Shown: positions 1 through 9,222, counted from the stretch's first letter. The stretch is DNA of 64,000 bases from Kineosporia mesophila (GCF_021129235.1 NZ_JAJOMA010000021.1:1-64000); one strand, 5' to 3'. Program-made: numbers and translations. The notes: generated from the sequence alone by a model not told the origin.

Positions 1-10
1 ACTCTCCGTA
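1..10 (-). rRNA. rrs: 16S rRNA gene, extreme 5' end only (truncated by window edge)
   Basis: Read on the minus strand, the first bases give TTTACGGAGAGT, which matches the conserved 5' terminus of actinobacterial 16S rRNA just before TTTGATCCTGGCTCAG. Only about ten nucleotides of the mature gene lie inside the window; the rest is off the left edge. The call is supported by the typical rRNA leader and promoters immediately upstream. The exact mature 5' end cannot be fixed from this alone. Confidence 0.72.
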
Positions 11-247
11 AATAATCTTCTAGAAGAAGAAATACTGCGAAGATAGTGGTGCAAATCCTGACCAATAAAAACCAGACCCATAACCAGACACACCGACGGG
101 GGCCGGTCATGCCTGAAGCCTGATCCATCAGCCAAGGACCAACCATAATGGTTGATCAATTGGCATCGGTTGTTCAGATGCGCTGTTGAGTTCTCAAGGA
201 GCGGACGCTCAGAACTTCTTGCCTTTCGGCGTTCCGTCCTGGCGACG
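11..247 (-). other. rRNA operon leader with boxA-like antitermination sequence
   Basis: This is the A/T-richer stretch between the 16S 5' end and the proximal promoter. On the minus strand, positions 200-181 read TCCTTGAGAACTCAACAGCG, the boxA-containing block found in actinobacterial rRNA leaders and spacers. It is bound by Nus factors during rRNA antitermination. Complementary ATCTTC/GAAGAT segments (about 14-45) could form the base of a processing stem next to the 16S 5' end. No open reading frame here looks real. Confidence 0.65.
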
Positions 248-253
248 TTGTAA

Positions 254-283
254 ACAGTAGACCCTGTGTTGCTCGCCGGTCAA
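254..283 (-). promoter_or_regulatory. rRNA promoter, proximal
   Basis: Minus-strand -35 TTGACC (283-278) and -10 TACTGT (259-254) are separated by 18 bp, a housekeeping SigA/HrdB-type promoter. It predicts a start near 247, upstream of the boxA block and about 240 nt from the 16S 5' end, as usual for actinobacterial rrn operons. Confidence 0.65.
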
Positions 284-460
284 ATCCGCGTTTCGCGGTT
301 ATTACCGACGATGTTGCATTTTCCTTCGAGGCTCACGAACTTTGTGCCGCGTTCTCCGACTGGCGGAGGCACGTCACTTAGTTCGAGTGACTTGGAGGAG
401 GTGTTGGGCTCTTGTTCCGGCCACTTTCGTGTCCGTTTCTCGCGTTCCCAACGAGAGAGA

Positions 461-490
461 ACATTACGGATCACGGCCACGCTCCGTCAA
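461..490 (-). promoter_or_regulatory. rRNA promoter, distal
   Basis: Minus-strand -35 TTGACG (490-485) and -10 TAATGT (466-461) are separated by 18 bp. It has the same orientation and spacing as the proximal promoter about 207 bp downstream, so the rRNA operon probably has at least two tandem promoters. An inverted repeat GTCAC...GTGAC (about 372-391) lies between them. Confidence 0.6.
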
Positions 491-1327
491 ATCGCCACGC
501 CGTCCACCCCTCGCACGCCGTTCACCTGCGGTTTTCCAGGAAGCAGCACGTCCCCGGGACCGGGAACCGCCCATTTCGGTCGTTGATGTGCTGCCGGTCA
601 CCCGACATCGACCCTGGTGGGACCCGTCCCGCCGGCTCGGGCGAGAAACCCCGCCGGTCTCCGACGGGGTCAAACCGCCACCCTGCGTAACTAGGTGGGT
701 CCGTGCGCCCGCACAAGGGGGAGTGACTCGGGCGGACGCGTTGCCGGGGCCGGCCATCCCGACACCCAGCTCCGGAAAAACAGCCGTGGCAGGAATGGAG
801 CCGAACAATCTCCGGCACAAGAAACAGAACCCCGACGCTCTCGCCGCCCCGGCCGCAACGGCCACGAGGCCGACTACGGCCTTCGTGCGTGGTCAGGCCG
901 TCATCAACCGCCGCGCGGGCCGTTAGCTCCGCCTCCCGGAAGAGGAGAACCATCCACGTCCTGGGAGGAGAAGACCGCCCACGAACGATGGGGAGGTGCA
1001 CGGAGCAAGTGAATCGGCGAACACCATGGCCCCCCAGATGGGGCATCGCGGAGCGGTCAACGAGCAGCCTCACCCGTGCTCACCTGGTGCGATGCCAGAC
1101 CGTTCGCCGGTTGCCCTCCCTCCACGGGGAAGGTCTGCATGATCACGAACAGGACAAGGGCCCAGAGAAGAGATGTGTCGTCACCCCAGAACCGGAGCCC
1201 AGCCCCCAAGCTCCGCGCGATCCCGCATTAATGCAGGTCAGCAGCCGGTCGAGTGGCAGCCAGAAGAAGCTCCGACGAGATCAATGGCGTCCGGCCGGGA
1301 GACACCCGCCGCCCCCCGGACAGCAGA
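491..1327. other. Long stretch without a convincing gene
   Basis: Open frames run through this region on both strands, but their translations are Arg/Pro/Ser-rich, overlap one another and lack a recognisable domain or Shine-Dalgarno, so they look like high-GC shadows. The only structure seen is TGCATGATCACGAAC at 1136-1150, identical to one arm of the hairpin repeat at 36449-36527. Some further rRNA upstream control region may lie here, but no third promoter was clear. Confidence 0.5.
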
Positions 1328-1359
1328 AGAGCTCCCCGGCGACACCGACGGGGAGCTCT
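1328..1359 (-). terminator. Probable terminator downstream of the 1381-1739 unit
   Basis: AGAGCTCCCC (1328-1337) and GGGGAGCTCT (1350-1359) form a perfect 10-bp stem with a 12-nt loop. It lies about 20 nt beyond the stop codon of the minus-strand zinc-motif ORF. The tail after the stem on that strand (TTCTGCTGTC) is only weakly U-rich. Confidence 0.55.
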
Positions 1360-1380
1360 GATCGACAGAAAACGTGCTGC

Positions 1381-1656
1381 TCAGGGGGCCGGAGGCAGCG
1401 GCGGGCGGTGCATGGCGATGCCGTGCTGCATCTGCTCGTGGATACGCAGCAGGTGAGCCGCCTCTTCACGGCTGAACGGACCACCGGTGAGCTCACACTG
1501 CGAGCACACCATGACGGTGCGCGAGGTAGTTCTCTTCAGCACACGCTGGGCGAACGTCCGGGCCCGCAAACCCAGTGGACGGCGCGCCACGGCATCGGCC
1601 GGGTGCCCCGGTTTTTTCTCCGAACCACTGCGAACAGCCAGATCCTTGGAACTCAT
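1381..1656 (-). CDS. Small hypothetical protein with CxxC...H zinc-binding-like motif
   Basis: A 91-aa product when started at the ATG at 1656. The N-terminal half is basic, and the C-terminal half carries CSQC followed about 20 residues later by HLLRIHEQMQH, a Cys2-His-type pattern that could hold zinc. The ATG overlaps the stop of the upstream 27-codon ORF as TGATG, which suggests translational coupling. A strong hairpin follows the stop. No family was recognised. An in-frame upstream extension to 1716 exists but would overlap the upstream ORF. Coding is plausible because of the coupling, promoter and terminator, but not certain. Confidence 0.5.
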   Translation of the reverse strand: MSSKDLAVRSGSEKKPGHPADAVARRPLGLRARTFAQRVLKRTTSRTVMVCSQCELTGGPFSREEAAHLLRIHEQMQHGIAMHRPPLPPAP

Positions 1657-1739
1657 CAGGCCACCATAGTCCTCTCGCGAACCTGTTGGGCAGGTCCGAA
1701 AACCGTTGTGTAACAACCCTCACGACTACATCGGCCCAT
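1656..1739 (-). CDS. Putative 27-residue microprotein with CxxxxC motif
   Basis: ATG at 1739 is preceded by GGAG about 9 nt upstream and encodes a 27-aa peptide containing CSREGC, reminiscent of short zinc-knuckle segments. Its TGA overlaps the ATG of the next ORF (TGATG). A SigA-like promoter sits just upstream. The peptide may be functional or may merely be a leader ORF that couples translation of the 91-aa protein. There is no homology evidence, so this is a low-confidence call. Confidence 0.35.
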   Translation of the reverse strand: MGRCSREGCYTTVFGPAQQVRERTMVA

Positions 1740-1764
1740 GTCGTCACGCTCCGCGTTGTTCATT

Positions 1765-1794
1765 TCAATAGTGTCATATCGCCTACTGGCACAA
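1765..1794 (-). promoter_or_regulatory. Candidate promoter of the zinc-motif ORF pair
   Basis: Minus-strand -35 TTGTGC (1794-1789) and -10 TATTGA (1770-1765) with 18-bp spacing. The predicted start near 1757 leaves an 18-nt leader containing the GGAG before the ATG at 1739. This is A/T-richer than its surroundings. Confidence 0.4.
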
Positions 1795-1934
1795 CGAGGA
1801 ACAGCATAGAGCCACCCGAACGGCACAGCCATACCTACGGGATTCTGCGTAATTTCGCGCAAGGAGTGGTACAGAATCCGCTTCGGGTGTACGCGCGACC
1901 CGGATGCGGATTTCACCATCGGCGAAAACGCCGA

Positions 1935-2471
1935 TCAGTGGGTGAAAATGACCTTGAGATAGGCAATCCCAGCACCGACCAGAGCGAATACGATTCCGGC
2001 CCAGAGCGCGGCCGCCGACACCCGTCGGTCACTGAGACGTTCCACGGCCAGACCGGTTCCGGCCAGGCGCAGCAGCAGGAGGGCCGTGGCAGTGATTTCC
2101 GCAGGCCGGGAGCCGTACCAGTGCAGCGCCGAGCCGGCGTAGATCAGGGCCGGGAACACCCCGGAAGTGAGAATCGGTACCGCGTCACGAATCTCTTCGC
2201 GCAGGTGATTCACGTGCTCGGCGTCGCTACGGCCCACCCGTTCCCCGATGTTGTGCGAGAAGATGTGTGCCGCATAGGTGCTCAGCGCCGTAGCCAGGAG
2301 GATCAGCCAGGAACGGGAATGCTCCCCCTCCCCGGTCGCCCCGATCACGGCGGCGAGCACCAGGATGTTCCCGTACACATAGGCCGACAGTCGGCTCCGG
2401 GCCCGGTCCGCGTTCAGCGGGCGATAGTCCCGCCCGTGCTGGTTCAGGGGGCCGAACAGCTGGTTCTCCAC
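1935..2471 (-). CDS. Hypothetical integral membrane protein (about 5 TM segments)
   Basis: 178 aa starting at GTG. A polar N-terminus of about 30 residues is followed by hydrophobic segments near residues 32-45, 55-70, 98-115, 123-140 and 152-173. A soluble loop with HNIGERVGRSDAEHV (about 72-90) lies between segments two and three. No catalytic motif was recognised and the family is unknown to me. It sits downstream of the chemotaxis receptor on the same strand with a 38-bp gap, so it may be co-transcribed, but nothing else ties it to chemotaxis. Confidence 0.7.
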   Translation of the reverse strand: MENQLFGPLNQHGRDYRPLNADRARSRLSAYVYGNILVLAAVIGATGEGEHSRSWLILLATALSTYAAHIFSHNIGERVGRSDAEHVNHLREEIRDAVPILTSGVFPALIYAGSALHWYGSRPAEITATALLLLRLAGTGLAVERLSDRRVSAAALWAGIVFALVGAGIAYLKVIFTH

Positions 2472-2509
2472 GACTGAACGCTACCCTCCCGACACCTCGG
2501 AAGGGGCCG

Positions 2510-4093
2510 TCAGAACCTGAACCCCGATACCAGCCGGGACAGTTCGTCACTCATGCCGGCCAGTTCGCGGGCGCTGTCCTCGGCCTGGCCGATGGTCGCC
2601 GTGGTGGTGTTCGCCGCACTGGCCACACCGGAGATGTTGCGGGCGATCTCACTGGATCCGTCAGCCGCGGTCGCCACCCCGGCATTGATGCTCTGGGTGG
2701 TGACCGTCTGTTCCTCGACCGCGGACGCGATCGTGGTCTGGAACTCGTTGATCTGGGCAATCACGTTCGCGATCTCGGTGATGGCCGAGGTGGCGCTGTC
2801 CGCGTCGTCCTGAATCGTCTCGACCCGCTTCGAGATGTCCTCGGTGGCCCGGGCCGTCTCCTGTGCCAGCTGCTTCACCTCGTCCGCGACCACCGCGAAC
2901 CCCTTACCGGCATCCCCGGCCCGCGCCGCCTCGATCGTGGCGTTCAGCGCGAGCAGATTGGTCTGCTCGGCGATCGAGGTGATCAGCTTGACCACGTCAC
3001 CGATCTCCCGCGAGCTGTCCCCCAGCTTGTTCATGGTTCCGGTGGTCGACTCCACGGCCGACACCGCCCCGGTCGCGACCCGGGCCGCTTCCTGCGCATT
3101 ACGGGCGATCTCGGCGATCGAGACGGTCATCTCCTCGCCCCCGGCGGCGACGGACTGAACGTTGGTGGACACCTCGTCCGCAGTTCGCGACACCACCTCG
3201 GCCTGCTGGGACGTCTGCATCGCCGATCGGCCGACCTCAGCGGCCACCTCGGTGAGCCCCCCGGAGGCGCCCCGCAGCCGCGCGGAGGTGGACGCGATCG
3301 AGGTGAACACCGTGCGGATCCGTGTCGTGGCGTCGTCGAGAGCTTCCGAGATGTCCCCGATCTCGTCATTGCCGTGGTCACCGATATGCTGCGAGAGATC
3401 GCCGGCGGCAACGGCCTTCATTACCCGGACGGCCTGCACCGCCCGCCGGGAGATGGCCCGGGAGAGCGCCACGGTGGACACCACCACGATCACCGCGCCG
3501 ACCACCAGGATCAGCATGATCATGACGTTCATCGTGCGGGATGTGCTCGCGGCCGATGCCTCCAGCTCGGAGGATGCCTTGTCCAGCACGTCGGCGGCAT
3601 TGCCCACGGCCTCGTCGGTGGCGTCGTTGGCGGTCTGGATCGCCTCGTAGTTGCCCCGGGCCGTGTCCTGGTCGCTCACCGCGGCGTCGATCACGGTGCC
3701 GATGGCCTTCACGTAGTCGTCGAACGCCGTGCGCACACCGGCCAGCATCTGCTTGTCGTCCGCCTGCAACGAGAGTGCGTCGAGGCCGGTGAAGAGCTCA
3801 TCCACCGTCGCGCTGTCGTCGGAGAGGTCCTGCTTGAGATCGGCCGGCTTCTGGGAGAGCAGCGCCTTGTAGCCGTCCACCTTGAGCTCGCTCGCCCGGG
3901 TATCCAGCTGCTTGATCAGCACCAGCGCCTTGAGGTGGGTGCGCTCCTGCTCCTGCAGATCCTTCACGTGAGCCGACATCATCAGAGCCGCGACATTGCT
4001 GAGGATCGCCACGGCGAGGCCGATGCCACCAAGCAGTGCCAGTCTCCGACCGATCGTGAACCTGAATCCGCGCACCGCAGCAGCCTCCGACAC
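2510..4093 (-). CDS. Methyl-accepting chemotaxis protein
   Basis: 527 aa, GTG start with GGAGAGG upstream. Layout: short cytoplasmic tail, TM1 (about 15-37), a helical periplasmic bundle of the 4HB type (about 40-188), TM2 (about 190-212), HAMP (about 213-265), then the cytoplasmic signalling coiled coil. The hairpin tip has the conserved [20 protein letters not shown] and [13 protein letters not shown] motifs, which contact CheA/CheW. It should sense a ligand in its extracellular bundle and control CheA. No other che or fla gene is in the window, so it is an orphan receptor here. Its presence implies a motile organism. Confidence 0.93.
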   Translation of the reverse strand: MSEAAAVRGFRFTIGRRLALLGGIGLAVAILSNVAALMMSAHVKDLQEQERTHLKALVLIKQLDTRASELKVDGYKALLSQKPADLKQDLSDDSATVDELFTGLDALSLQADDKQMLAGVRTAFDDYVKAIGTVIDAAVSDQDTARGNYEAIQTANDATDEAVGNAADVLDKASSELEASAASTSRTMNVMIMLILVVGAVIVVVSTVALSRAISRRAVQAVRVMKAVAAGDLSQHIGDHGNDEIGDISEALDDATTRIRTVFTSIASTSARLRGASGGLTEVAAEVGRSAMQTSQQAEVVSRTADEVSTNVQSVAAGGEEMTVSIAEIARNAQEAARVATGAVSAVESTTGTMNKLGDSSREIGDVVKLITSIAEQTNLLALNATIEAARAGDAGKGFAVVADEVKQLAQETARATEDISKRVETIQDDADSATSAITEIANVIAQINEFQTTIASAVEEQTVTTQSINAGVATAADGSSEIARNISGVASAANTTTATIGQAEDSARELAGMSDELSRLVSGFRF

Positions 4094-4259
4094 CAGTCCG
4101 GCCTCTCCACCATGGCGAGGTCAGCAGTTCGTCGGCATCCGGAGCCGGTCCCTGAACCGCAACTTCCGGAAGGACGACGAAAAGTCCCTTTCGGGAAAGA
4201 TCTTCATGACAGGGGCAGCTGCGTGTGCGGGCTTTCAGCGCCGGTGCCAGGGTCGGGAC

Positions 4260-5243
4260 ATGGTGAACATCGGATACACCCTGATGTGCGAACAGACCGA
4301 CCCTCGCAGTCTGGTCCGCGACGCGGCCGCGGCCGAGCAGGCCGGCTTCACGCTGGCCGTGATGAGCGACCATTTCTTCCCCTGGCTCGACGCCCAGGGC
4401 CACAGCCCGAACGCCTGGGCCACGCTCGGAGCGGTCAGCCAGGTCACCTCGACGCTTGAGCTGATGACCTACGTGACCTGCCCGATCGGCCGTTACCACC
4501 CGGCCGTGGTGGCTCAGCAGGCCGCGACGGTGGGCCTGCTCAGCAACGGCCGGTTCACCCTCGGCCTGGGCTCCGGCGAGAACCTGAACGAGCACGTCAT
4601 CGGGGGCGGCTGGCCGGGCGTCAACACCCGGCACGAGAAGCTCGAGGAGGCCGTCGACATCATCGGCGGACTGTTCGACGGAGGCTATGTCACTTACTCG
4701 GGCAAGCACTATCACGTCGACTCGGCCAAACTCTGGGACCTGCCCGAAAATCGGGTGCCGATCGGTGTCGCCGTCAGCGGGGCGCAGTCGGTGGCGGCCT
4801 TCGCCCCGAAGGCCGAGGTTATGATCTCGACCGAACCGGACCCGGAACTGGGCCGGGGCTGGGACGCCGCGAGCGCGTCGGGTTCACCGGCCCGCAAGGT
4901 GGGTCAGTTGCCGATCTCCTGGGACTCCGACCGGGAGGCCGCGGTGCAGCGGGCGCACGAGCAGTTCCGCTGGTTCGCCGGGGGCTGGAAGGTGAACGCC
5001 GAGATTCCCTCGACGGCCGGGTTCGCCGCGGCCAGCCAGTTCGTCCGTCCCGAGGACGTGGCCGGGCAGATTCCCTGCGGTTCGGACATCGATGCGGTAG
5101 TGAAGGCCCTGCAGCCGTTCGCCGACGCCGGTTTCACCGATGTCGCGCTCGTGCAGATCGGTGGGGACCAGCAGAAGTCGTTCCTGGAGGCGGCCGAGAA
5201 GGAGCTTCTCCCGGCGGTGCGTGCGGTTTTCGGGAAGAAGTGA
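4260..5243 (+). CDS. F420-dependent LLM-class oxidoreductase, G6PDH-like (TIGR03557 type)
   Basis: 327 aa beginning MVNIGYTLMCEQ. The sequence follows the luciferase-like monooxygenase TIM barrel: SDHFFPWL near residue 40, TYVTCPIGRYHPA, and GLGSGENLNEHV, typical of the F420-dependent glucose-6-phosphate dehydrogenase-like subfamily. The likely reaction is hydride transfer between an alcohol- or aldehyde-level substrate and coenzyme F420; the substrate is unknown. An upstream extension in frame lacks homology and overlaps the divergent MCP, so the ATG at 4260 was chosen. Its stop codon abuts the stop of the convergent ligase gene with no spacer. Confidence 0.87.
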   Translation: MVNIGYTLMCEQTDPRSLVRDAAAAEQAGFTLAVMSDHFFPWLDAQGHSPNAWATLGAVSQVTSTLELMTYVTCPIGRYHPAVVAQQAATVGLLSNGRFTLGLGSGENLNEHVIGGGWPGVNTRHEKLEEAVDIIGGLFDGGYVTYSGKHYHVDSAKLWDLPENRVPIGVAVSGAQSVAAFAPKAEVMISTEPDPELGRGWDAASASGSPARKVGQLPISWDSDREAAVQRAHEQFRWFAGGWKVNAEIPSTAGFAAASQFVRPEDVAGQIPCGSDIDAVVKALQPFADAGFTDVALVQIGGDQQKSFLEAAEKELLPAVRAVFGKK

Positions 5244-6311
5244 TCAGCGGCCGCGTTCCACCGCGTCGAGCACGACGTCGCTGAGCGACTCGCGCCGGGC
5301 GTAAGCCTCCCGCTGCCGTTCCGCGCCGGTACCGCGTTCGAGCACCTGGTGCAGGGCGGTCTCCACCCGGTCCAGATCGCCGTTACGGATCAGGGCGGGC
5401 CGGACCCGGTCGACGAGCTGCTGCACCCGGGTCGGCGCCGGCATCGGTTGGCCGGTCAAGGGATCCACCAGATCACCAGTCAGTCCGAAGCGGGAGGCCC
5501 GCCAGGCCGCGCCCCGCAGCACCTCCGGCCGGGCCGAGGGCCAGGGGCTGTCGGACGCGGCGGAATCGACCAGGCTCCGGCACAGGGCCGCGAGCGCTAC
5601 CGCACTGTCGGGCTCCGTGCCGACGTCGGCCACCCGGATCTCGACCGTGGGGTAGCGCGCGGAGAGCCGGGCGTCGAAGTAGACCATGCCCACGTCGAGG
5701 ATCACCCCGGATCGGATCAGGCTGTCGACCAGGGCCTGGTACTCGTCGGGGTCGTGGAACTCCCCGGTCGGGCCGGAGATGGGCCAGCGGTCCTGGACCT
5801 GGCGCCGGTAACTGGCGTAACCGGTGTCGGTGCCGTGCCAGAAGGGCGAATTGGCGCTGAGGGCGAGCAGTACCGAGAGCCAGGGCTGGATGCCGTTGAT
5901 GACGGCAATGCCCTCGTGCGGTGACCCGATGCCGACGTGCACGTGACATCCGCAGGTCAGCACCTCGGCGGCGGTGGTGCGGTAGTCGGTGACCATGCGC
6001 CGGTACCGCTCGTCCGGGTAGAGGGTCGGTTCGGCGTTCATCGGGCTGGTGCCCAGACCGGCCACCTGGACGCCGTGGTCGGCGGCGAGCCGGCCCAGCC
6101 CGCGTCGGCGGATCTGGAGATCCTCTGCGAGCTGGGCCAGTTCGGTGCGCGGCAGGGAGCCCGTCTCGGCCTGTTCCTGCTGTAGTTCGTGCTCGATGCC
6201 CTCGTGCGCCCCGGCCGTGACCCGTCGGGCGGCCGGGCTCGGAACACCGTTCCCGTCCACCAGGAGGAATTCCTCCTCCACCCCGACCGTGCGCCGTCGG
6301 CTCAGGCTCAT
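5244..6311 (-). CDS. Carboxylate-amine ligase, glutamate-cysteine ligase type 2 (YbdK family)
   Basis: 355 aa, close to the usual family length of about 370. The N-terminus carries VGVEEEFLLVD, the glutamate/ATP-binding signature of GCS2, and the middle has CGCHVHVGI. Members form a gamma-glutamyl-type amide bond using ATP; YbdK itself shows weak glutamate-cysteine ligase activity. In actinobacteria, paralogues serve mycothiol-independent or ergothioneine-related chemistry, so the true substrate is open. It is followed on the same strand from upstream by DUF3072 (20-bp gap), suggesting a shared transcript. Confidence 0.88.
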   Translation of the reverse strand: MSLSRRRTVGVEEEFLLVDGNGVPSPAARRVTAGAHEGIEHELQQEQAETGSLPRTELAQLAEDLQIRRRGLGRLAADHGVQVAGLGTSPMNAEPTLYPDERYRRMVTDYRTTAAEVLTCGCHVHVGIGSPHEGIAVINGIQPWLSVLLALSANSPFWHGTDTGYASYRRQVQDRWPISGPTGEFHDPDEYQALVDSLIRSGVILDVGMVYFDARLSARYPTVEIRVADVGTEPDSAVALAALCRSLVDSAASDSPWPSARPEVLRGAAWRASRFGLTGDLVDPLTGQPMPAPTRVQQLVDRVRPALIRNGDLDRVETALHQVLERGTGAERQREAYARRESLSDVVLDAVERGR

Positions 6312-6330
6312 TGCGCCAGTGTGACGACGA

Positions 6331-6573
6331 TCAGCTCTCCACGCGCGGTGAGCGTTGGCGGTACTCGTCGATCAGCTCGGACGCGTGGGCCTTCGTCAGC
6401 GACTCGGGCAGTTCCTCGTCGACCTCCCGGGCCAGCGTCTGCAGGTAGCTGAGCTGGGCTCCGGTGGCCGGCTCGTCGCCGGTCACCCACTCCTCGGGAG
6501 GCTTGGTGGTGCTCGCCGCCACGGCTTCGTCATCTGCGGCAGCGGCCGGACTGTTCGAAGTGTTCTGGCTCAT
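6331..6573 (-). CDS. DUF3072 domain small protein
   Basis: 80 aa with start ATG at 6573 (MSQNTSN...). The C-terminal half reads ATGAQLSYLQTLAREVDEELP followed by SLTKAHASELIDEYR, the characteristic DUF3072 core: a short helical module common in actinobacteria and some proteobacteria. The N-terminal 30 residues are Ala/Glu-rich and probably disordered. Function is unknown. It lies 19 bp upstream of the YbdK-like ligase on the same strand. Confidence 0.82.
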   Translation of the reverse strand: MSQNTSNSPAAAADDEAVAASTTKPPEEWVTGDEPATGAQLSYLQTLAREVDEELPESLTKAHASELIDEYRQRSPRVES

Positions 6574-6624
6574 GTCCGCAGACACTAGGTAGAACATCCG
6601 TTCGACGCGCGTCGAGAAGGCACC

Positions 6625-7458
6625 TCAGGCGAGGCAGTTGCGCCCTGCTGCACCACTTTTCCCGATCTGTGCCGGATCGATGCCGAGATCCAGGTCCAGG
6701 CCCTCGGACTGCACCTTCACTGCCTCCAGGGTTGTGCCCTCGGGAAGGTCCAGGTTGATGGTGCGCGGTTTGAGCCGGCTCTCGCCGTTCTCGTCGTCCA
6801 GCAGGTCACCGGCCAGCAGGGAGACGAGCCCGATGCCGATCTGACGGCCACCGACGATGACCGATTCGGGTGTCACCGTCAGGCTGTCCCCATCGGCCTC
6901 GATGCTCACCAGGGCCGTCACCGGCTCACCCGCGACCTTCTCGGCCAGGGTCACCGCGAGCAGCCCGTCCTTCGCGGCGAGCGTGGCCCCGGACAGGTCC
7001 GCCTCCGACGCCAGCCGGCCGCCCAGTCCGTCCCAGGGCAGGTGCACCGCGGCCTGCGCCGACTCCACCGAGTGCGGCTTACGGACGCCCAGACCGTCCA
7101 GAGTGACGCTCAGGGTGCCCTTCGGCACCGAGACCGGTTTCTGGGTGTCCAGGCCGGAGACCGCGGTGGTGGACAACCCGCCGATGGTGACCGTCCGGAC
7201 CTCTCCGGAGACCATCCCGAACAGCAACGGGGTGCTGCCCAGCGACACCGTGGGATCGAGGGTGTCGTCGTCGGTGGCGCAGCGCAGAACTCGCACCACC
7301 TGATCCTTCACATAGCGGGTGACCATCACGTTCGCGACGACCACCAGCACGGCGAGCACCACCAGGCAGACGGCCACCACGACGAGCCACCGGCGCCGGA
7401 ACCACCGGGTAACGCTCGGCGTCACGTTCACGCGGGCCTGCAGATTCTCTGTGTGCAC
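6625..7458 (-). CDS. LmeA-like DUF2993 phospholipid-binding protein, membrane-anchored
   Basis: 277 aa from GTG at 7458, preceded by GAGGG; an in-frame ATG at 7473 is an alternative. A basic stretch (FRRRW) and one TM helix (about 20-45) are followed by an extracytoplasmic DUF2993 domain with the typical VSLGSTPLLFG and PEG...KV elements. In mycobacteria LmeA binds phosphatidylinositol species, acts in lipomannan elongation and helps maintain MmpL11. It lies next to what looks like the N-terminal remnant of an MmpL transporter gene. The final residues end in a lone Cys. Confidence 0.8.
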   Translation of the reverse strand: MHTENLQARVNVTPSVTRWFRRRWLVVVAVCLVVLAVLVVVANVMVTRYVKDQVVRVLRCATDDDTLDPTVSLGSTPLLFGMVSGEVRTVTIGGLSTTAVSGLDTQKPVSVPKGTLSVTLDGLGVRKPHSVESAQAAVHLPWDGLGGRLASEADLSGATLAAKDGLLAVTLAEKVAGEPVTALVSIEADGDSLTVTPESVIVGGRQIGIGLVSLLAGDLLDDENGESRLKPRTINLDLPEGTTLEAVKVQSEGLDLDLGIDPAQIGKSGAAGRNCLA

Positions 7459-7533
7459 GTATCCCTCACGCATCGGGATGACCGGGCGGACGATCACCCA
7501 TCGAACACCATGCCGCCCGGGTCGCGGGCCCGG

Positions 7534-7707
7534 TCACGCGAGAACCCCCCTGGCCAGGGCGGTGGTACCGGCCACGGAGACGGTTTTCGTCTCAACGGGA
7601 TCGGAGGCGCCGGACAGCAGGATCCGCAGCCGGCTGACGAGCACGATCAGCCGTCGCCGGTGGGCGAAACGGCCGAGGCGGTACAGAACAGATGCCATGC
7701 CGATCAT
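7534..7707 (-). pseudogene. Remnant of an MmpL/RND-family transporter gene (N-terminus only)
   Basis: The frame from ATG at 7707 (or 7698) gives 57 codons starting MASVLYRLGRFAHRRR, which closely resembles the canonical N-terminus of actinobacterial MmpL proteins, including the start of TM1. After about 28 residues the resemblance stops and the frame closes at 7534. A full MmpL is over 700 aa, so almost all of the gene is missing. It sits directly upstream of the LmeA-like gene on the same strand. The match is short, so a chance resemblance or a true microprotein is possible. Confidence 0.4.
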
Positions 7708-7801
7708 GCGACCGTTCCCGCCCGACGATCACTCGACACGGAACCTGACGATCAGCTGACGGTTGGGGCCAGGAGCCGGAAAACCTGTGGGAGGACGCCG
7801 G

Positions 7802-9222
7802 TCAGCTCACCTCCGGAGGGGCGGCCGGAAGCCGGATGGTCACCGTCGTTCCCAGCCCGACCTGCGACGTCACCCCCACCGACCCGCCGTGCGCCACGAC
7901 CACCGCCTCGACGATGGCCAGCCCCAGGCCGGAACCGCCCTTCGCCCGGGTGCGGCTCTCGTCGGCGCGCCAGAACCGCTCGAACAGTTTCGGCAGCTGC
8001 TCGGCCGGGATGCCCTCCCCGTGGTCGCTGACCGCGACGGTGACCACCTCGTCCTCTGCCCGGACCGACACCTCGACCCCGGTGCCCGGCGGGGTGTGCT
8101 GCACGGCGTTGCCGACGAGGTTGCGCAGAACCCGCCGCAGGCGCTCCGGATCGCCCTGCACCGTCACGGGTTCCGCCGGGACGTGCCGGGTGAAGAGACG
8201 ACCGGCCGACACCACCCGGGCGTCGTCGAGCACTTCTTCCACCAGAGGACGCAGGTCGAGGCCCTCCAGGTCCAGGGGCACCTGGGCGTCCAGTCGGGCC
8301 AGCAGCGACAGTTCCTCCACCAGCAGGCCCATCCGGCCGGTCTCGGCCTCGACCTTCTCCATCGCCGCCTGGGTCCCGGCCTCACCACCGAGACCACCCT
8401 GGAGGTACAGGTCCACCCAGCCCCCGATCTTGGTGAGCGGGGTGCGCAGTTCGTGCGAGGCGTCGGCGACGAACGTGCGCAGCCGGTCCTCGGCGCGGGT
8501 CCGGGCGGTGAAGGCGTCGCGGGCCGCGCGGGCCACCTGCCCGGTCTCGGTGCTGCCCTGCATCGGGATGGTGTCCGGATCCCGTTCGCCCCGCCCCACT
8601 GCCTGCACGGCCGAGGCCAGTTCGGTCAGCGGACGCAGCCCGGCGCGCACGATCAGGGCCACCAGCACCGCGAGCAGGGCCATCGCGATCAGGCTCACCA
8701 GCAGCCCGATGCGGATCAGGCGGTGCACGGTCTGCTGGTCGTCGGCCCGGCTGACGGCGAGCACCAGCGAATCGACCTCGACCACCGCGCTTCCCGCCCC
8801 GATGCGAAATCTCAGACCCTTGGTCGGCAGTGCCAGGGTGGCCACCGGGTCGTCGCCGTCGATGAACACCACCCGGCCGGGCGAGGCCGAAGCCGTCTCG
8901 ATCAGCTGCTGCGCGGGCACGTCCGGCAGGTCGACGGCGAGACCGGTCTTGCCGTCGACCACGAGGATCAGGCCGTTGTTGTTGTCGCCGAGCAGCAGAT
9001 CGAGCTGCTGCTGGTTCACGACGAGATCGCCACCGTTGGCCACATTCAGCGCCACGACCCGCTGGATCTGTCCGCGCACGTTCTCCATGCGAGTCGAGAC
9101 CCGTTCGTCCAGATAGGAATTCAGGCCCCAGGCGGTGGCCGCCGCGCTGCCCGCAAGGACCCCGGCCATGGTCAGGACGACGGCCCCGACCAGGCGACCG
9201 CGGATACTGACCGGCCACAGCC

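Noticed and set aside
18-27. CTTCTAGAAG as a member of the TTCTAGAA operator family
   Set aside because: Shares only the short core by chance; flanks (AGAG/CTCT) are absent and it lies in the rRNA leader stem.
29-250. Possible tRNA gene near the rRNA leader
   Set aside because: No cloverleaf or TTCGANNC arm was found; the stretch is explained as rRNA leader with boxA.
342-926. Long + and - frames (up to 194 aa) upstream of the rRNA promoters
   Set aside because: Arg/Pro/Ser-rich composition, mutual overlap, no ribosome site and no domain; they look like high-GC shadow frames.
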